In this document: positions 61,862 to 64,000 of the stretch, in pieces | How positions within the stretch are numbered: position 1 is the first letter of the stretch | Layout of the letters: the number at the start of each line of letters is the position of its first letter | Source: Allorhizobium paknamense | GTDB taxonomy: Bacteria; Pseudomonadota; Alphaproteobacteria; Rhizobiales; Rhizobiaceae | Assembly: GCF_030815125.1 (NCBI RefSeq) | Contig: NZ_JAUSWH010000018.1 | Span: forward strand, 50,269 to 114,268 | Direction: 5' to 3' | DNA: 64,000 nucleotides | Translations under genes and position numbers: made by a program | The notes under the pieces: model-generated | Database searches by the model: none | What the model was told of the DNA's origin: nothing | What the model saw: only the letters and a program-made list of their open reading frames with translations

Positions 61862-62022
61862 CAACGTTTCACCTCTTTTGCTGGGTCTTTTCCATTCTTC
61901 TCGCGGCGGCAGCGCTCGGAGCAGTAGCGCACCTCTGCCCAATCCCGCGCCCATTTCTTTCGCCAGGCAAAGGGACGGTCGCAGGTCACGCAGACCTTGG
62001 CGGGCAGATGGCTTTTCTTCAT
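61861..62022 (-). CDS. DUF2256 zinc-ribbon-like small protein
   Basis: The 53-residue protein has four cysteines, Cys11, Cys14, Cys34 and Cys38, spaced like a zinc ribbon, around PFAWRKKWARDW and VRYCSERCRR, the hallmark of DUF2256. The family is frequently encoded next to cryptochrome/photolyase genes, and here one lies divergently 312 bases away. The function is unknown; a role as photolyase partner or chaperone is only suggested by co-occurrence. Confidence 0.88.
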   Translation of the reverse strand: MKKSHLPAKVCVTCDRPFAWRKKWARDWAEVRYCSERCRREKNGKDPAKEVKR

Positions 62023-62044
62023 CAATCAACATCTGTGGCGGCTA

Positions 62045-62096
62045 CTGCATAATTTTATCCTTAAATCGATTCCGATTTAAGGATAAAATTATGCAG
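62045..62096. repeat. 52-bp palindromic element with perfect 24-bp arms
   Basis: The left arm starts CTGCATAATTTTATCC at 62045 and pairs perfectly with the right arm ending GGATAAAATTATGCAG at 62096, leaving a four-base loop ATTC. It is AT-rich, unlike the other repeats. It lies in the divergent region between DUF2256 and the cryptochrome gene. Confidence 0.9.
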
Positions 62097-62110
62097 CAGA
62101 TTTAAAGTTT

Positions 62111-62152
62111 TACAGCGTCCTTTGTGCGTTTGATAAAACGCACGGCGCTGTA
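62111..62152. repeat. Hairpin adjoining the 103-bp repeat
   Basis: ACAGCG/CGCTGT outer arms and GTGCGTTT/AAACGCAC inner arms form an interrupted stem just left of the dispersed repeat copy B. It belongs to the same mosaic block. Confidence 0.6.
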
Positions 62153-62253
62153 AAGCCCGTTGCGGCTTACAAGCCTCATGCAACGTGCTTTACCTTCTTC
62201 TTTTAACGCATGTCGTTATCGCAAAACCGCTGCACACTTTTGCGCGACATGCT
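62151..62253. repeat. 103-bp dispersed repeat, copy B
   Basis: It begins TAAAGCCCGTTGCGGCTTA and ends TTGCGCGACATGCT, the same length and nearly the same sequence as 17996-18098. It ends about 80 bases before the cryptochrome start, so the promoter of that gene must be short or lie within the repeat. Confidence 0.85.
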
Positions 62254-62334
62254 CTAAGTCACGGATATACGCCGGTTTTTGCCCTCCGGATTTACAAGGC
62301 TGATCCAATTCCATCCGATCCTCGTAAACTGCGC

Positions 62335-63864
62335 ATGAGCCGCATTCCTAACCTTCACCTCGTCTGGTTCAAGCGCGACCTGCGCATCCATGACCACCGG
62401 CCCTTGCGGGAGGCCGCAGCCCAGGGGCCGGTGCTGCCGATTTTCATGGTGGAGCCGGGCTATTGGCGGGGGCAGGATGTCTCGGCGCGGCACTATGCTT
62501 TTCTGCGCGAAAGTCTTCTCGACCTGCAAAGGGCGCTCGCTGCCCTGGGGCAGCCGCTGGTCATCCGCACGGGAGAGGCCGTCTCCCTGCTGGCCGCCAT
62601 TCATCGTCGCTTCGGCCTTGCCGGTCTCTGGTCGCATCAGGAAACCGGCAATGACTGGACCTATCGGCGCGATCTTGCCGTTGCCGGCTGGTGCCGGGAA
62701 AATGGTGTGATCTGGACGGAATTTCCGCAGGATGGCGTCATCCGCCGTCTGGCCTCGCGCCAGGGCTGGGCGGGACGGATGGATGGTTTCTTGCGGGATC
62801 CCCGTATTGCGCCGCCGGCAGCACTTTCTCCGCTGACTGGCATCGAACCCGGTGCCGCACCGGACGCTGACACGTTAGAGCTGCGGCCCGACACATGCCC
62901 GGAACGGCAGAGGGGCGGGCGGCAGGCGGGTTTGCAGTGTCTTTCAAGCTTTCTGCTCCACCGTGGCGAGGGCTACCGCAAGGGCATGTCCAGCCCCAAT
63001 AGCAGCTTTGCCGCCTGCTCGCGTCTTTCTCCGCATCTGGCTTTGGGCACGCTCTCCGTCAGGGAGGTTATGGCATCCGTCGATGAACGGGGTGACCAGC
63101 TTGATGCAGGCAGTCTCGGCTGGAAGGGGGCGCTGTCGTCCTTCCGCAGCAGGCTTTATTGGCGTTCACATTTCATGCAGAAGCTGGAGGACCAGCCGAA
63201 CATCGAATTCCGCAACCTGCATCCGGCCTATGATGGTTTGCGTGGCAGCGATTGCGCACGGCTTGCCGCCTGGCAAAAGGGGGAGACGGGCCTTCCCTTC
63301 GTGGATGCCTGCATGCGGGCGCTCCATGCCACCGGCTGGATGAATTTTCGCATGCGGGCCATGCTGATGGCGGTGGCGAGCTATCATCTCTGGCTGGATT
63401 GGCGTGCGCCCGGCCTGCATCTGGCGCGGATGTTTACAGATTACGAGCCGGGCATTCACTGGTCGCAGGTGCAGATGCAATCCGGCGTCACCGGCATCAA
63501 CACCATCCGCATGTATAATCCGGTCAAGCAGGGGCTGGAACATGACGCGAAGGGCCGTTTCATTCGCCGCTGGCTGCCGGAACTGGCCAGCGTGCCGGAT
63601 GCCTTCCTGCATGAACCCTGGACCTGGGAAAAAGCATCGACGCTTCTTGACCGGCACTATCCCCTGCCCATTGTCGATCATGTGCAGGCCGCCCGCGAGG
63701 CTCGCCAGAAAGTCTGGGCCATCCGGGGCAATGACAGTTTTCGCAAGACCGCCGACGGCATTCAGAAAAAGCATGGCAGCCGTGGCAGCGGCCTGAAGGC
63801 CAGCAGCGAGCGCAAGAAGCCTAAGGCGAGCGGGTCCAAGAACCAGCTCAGCTTTGATTTTTAG
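62335..63864 (+). CDS. Cryptochrome/deoxyribodipyrimidine photolyase-family protein
   Basis: The 509-residue flavoprotein starts with the photolyase N-terminal fold (LHLVWFKRDLRIHDHRPLREAA) and has the C-terminal FAD-binding region. The latter has the variant HWSQVQMQSGVTGINTIRMYNP in place of the usual WQW(A/V)AGTG of classical CPD photolyases. This variant marks a subclass whose genes often lie near DUF2256. The start at 62335 gives the family N-terminus. A basic C-terminal tail of about 45 residues ends in NQLSFDF. Either DNA repair or light sensing is possible. Confidence 0.86.
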   Translation: MSRIPNLHLVWFKRDLRIHDHRPLREAAAQGPVLPIFMVEPGYWRGQDVSARHYAFLRESLLDLQRALAALGQPLVIRTGEAVSLLAAIHRRFGLAGLWSHQETGNDWTYRRDLAVAGWCRENGVIWTEFPQDGVIRRLASRQGWAGRMDGFLRDPRIAPPAALSPLTGIEPGAAPDADTLELRPDTCPERQRGGRQAGLQCLSSFLLHRGEGYRKGMSSPNSSFAACSRLSPHLALGTLSVREVMASVDERGDQLDAGSLGWKGALSSFRSRLYWRSHFMQKLEDQPNIEFRNLHPAYDGLRGSDCARLAAWQKGETGLPFVDACMRALHATGWMNFRMRAMLMAVASYHLWLDWRAPGLHLARMFTDYEPGIHWSQVQMQSGVTGINTIRMYNPVKQGLEHDAKGRFIRRWLPELASVPDAFLHEPWTWEKASTLLDRHYPLPIVDHVQAAREARQKVWAIRGNDSFRKTADGIQKKHGSRGSGLKASSERKKPKASGSKNQLSFDF

Positions 63865-63987
63865 AGCATAATCCGACCGGAGTGAAACGAGGATCGAAAA
63901 GCGCTCTAGGCTGTAGTGACAAATTAATGGTTTGGGATTCCCTTTGAGGCGCAAATCAGATTCAACGCTAACTTTTGGAGGTTGGCG

Positions 63988-64000
63988 ATGGATGGTGAGG
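63988..64000 (+). other. Possible start of a further gene at the right edge
   Basis: TTTTGGAGGTTGGCG precedes an ATG at 63988, a good ribosome site with start codon, but only four codons remain in the window. The flanking CTAG (63906-63909) and a unique-looking 100-base AT-richer stretch could mark the end of an insertion sequence inserted at CTAG, but this cannot be decided here. Confidence 0.3.

Overview
The window reads as a chromosome or large-replicon segment of an alphaproteobacterium of the Rhizobiales, most likely the Agrobacterium/Rhizobium group. The clues are the pcaDCHGB operon with a divergent pcaQ, the many short GC-rich palindromic intergenic elements of the rhizobial mosaic (RIME) type, the high GC content, and the predominance of ABC uptake systems with LysR, GntR, IclR and SorC regulators. 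Genes are dense and most sit in tightly coupled operons. I saw no rRNA, tRNA, CRISPR array, prophage or complete insertion sequence. The last ~100 bases may enter a mobile element.

From left to right: (1) 1-6.1 kb, minus strand, is the end of a nonribosomal peptide siderophore cluster. It has a free-standing adenylation protein whose binding-pocket residues read as threonine, a carrier-heterocyclization-carrier protein, and two free-standing condensation proteins, the second cut by the window edge. This fits a methyloxazoline catecholate siderophore of the agrobactin/vibriobactin kind. (2) 6.8-12 kb holds a flavin monooxygenase and a butanediol-dehydrogenase-like enzyme behind a consensus sigma-54 promoter, next to an AcoR-type sigma-54 activator. 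(3) 12.1-17.8 kb is a polyamine uptake and degradation operon equivalent to E. coli ydcSTUVW. (4) 18.1-27.9 kb is a ten-gene minus-strand run: LysR regulator, polyamine-type ABC transporter, aldehyde dehydrogenase, luciferase-like monooxygenase, flavin reductase-Nudix fusion, alpha/beta hydrolase and a DUF1185 protein. A TauABC-like transporter (28.2-30.9 kb) diverges from it. The substrate is unknown, and this is the best candidate for an undescribed pathway.

(5) 31-50.5 kb is an aromatic catabolic island. fcs, ech and vdh convert hydroxycinnamates to hydroxybenzoates, pobA makes protocatechuate, and pcaHG, pcaB, pcaC, pcaD, pcaIJ and pcaF carry it to succinyl-CoA and acetyl-CoA. p-Coumarate degradation is therefore complete inside the window. 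Ferulate would also need a vanillate demethylase, which is not here. Regulators are pcaQ (LysR), pcaR (IclR), a pobR-like AraC protein and a MarR protein, several with visible operator-like dyads. A GAF-EAL phosphodiesterase is embedded in the island. (6) 50.6-60.4 kb is a sugar or polyol locus with an RbsABC-type transporter, two short-chain dehydrogenases, a split transketolase, an FGGY kinase and a SorC-type regulator. (7) 60.5-63.9 kb holds a GntR/FCD regulator, DUF3429 and DUF2256 genes, and a cryptochrome/photolyase-family gene, separated by repeat mosaics.

The most useful regulatory observation is a 15-base word with a TGG-N4-CCA dyad. It occurs upstream of the GntR gene (61.4 kb) and, inside a larger palindrome, in the divergent promoter region of the unknown catabolic operon and the TauABC-like genes (27.96 kb). 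This ties the distant regulator to region (4).
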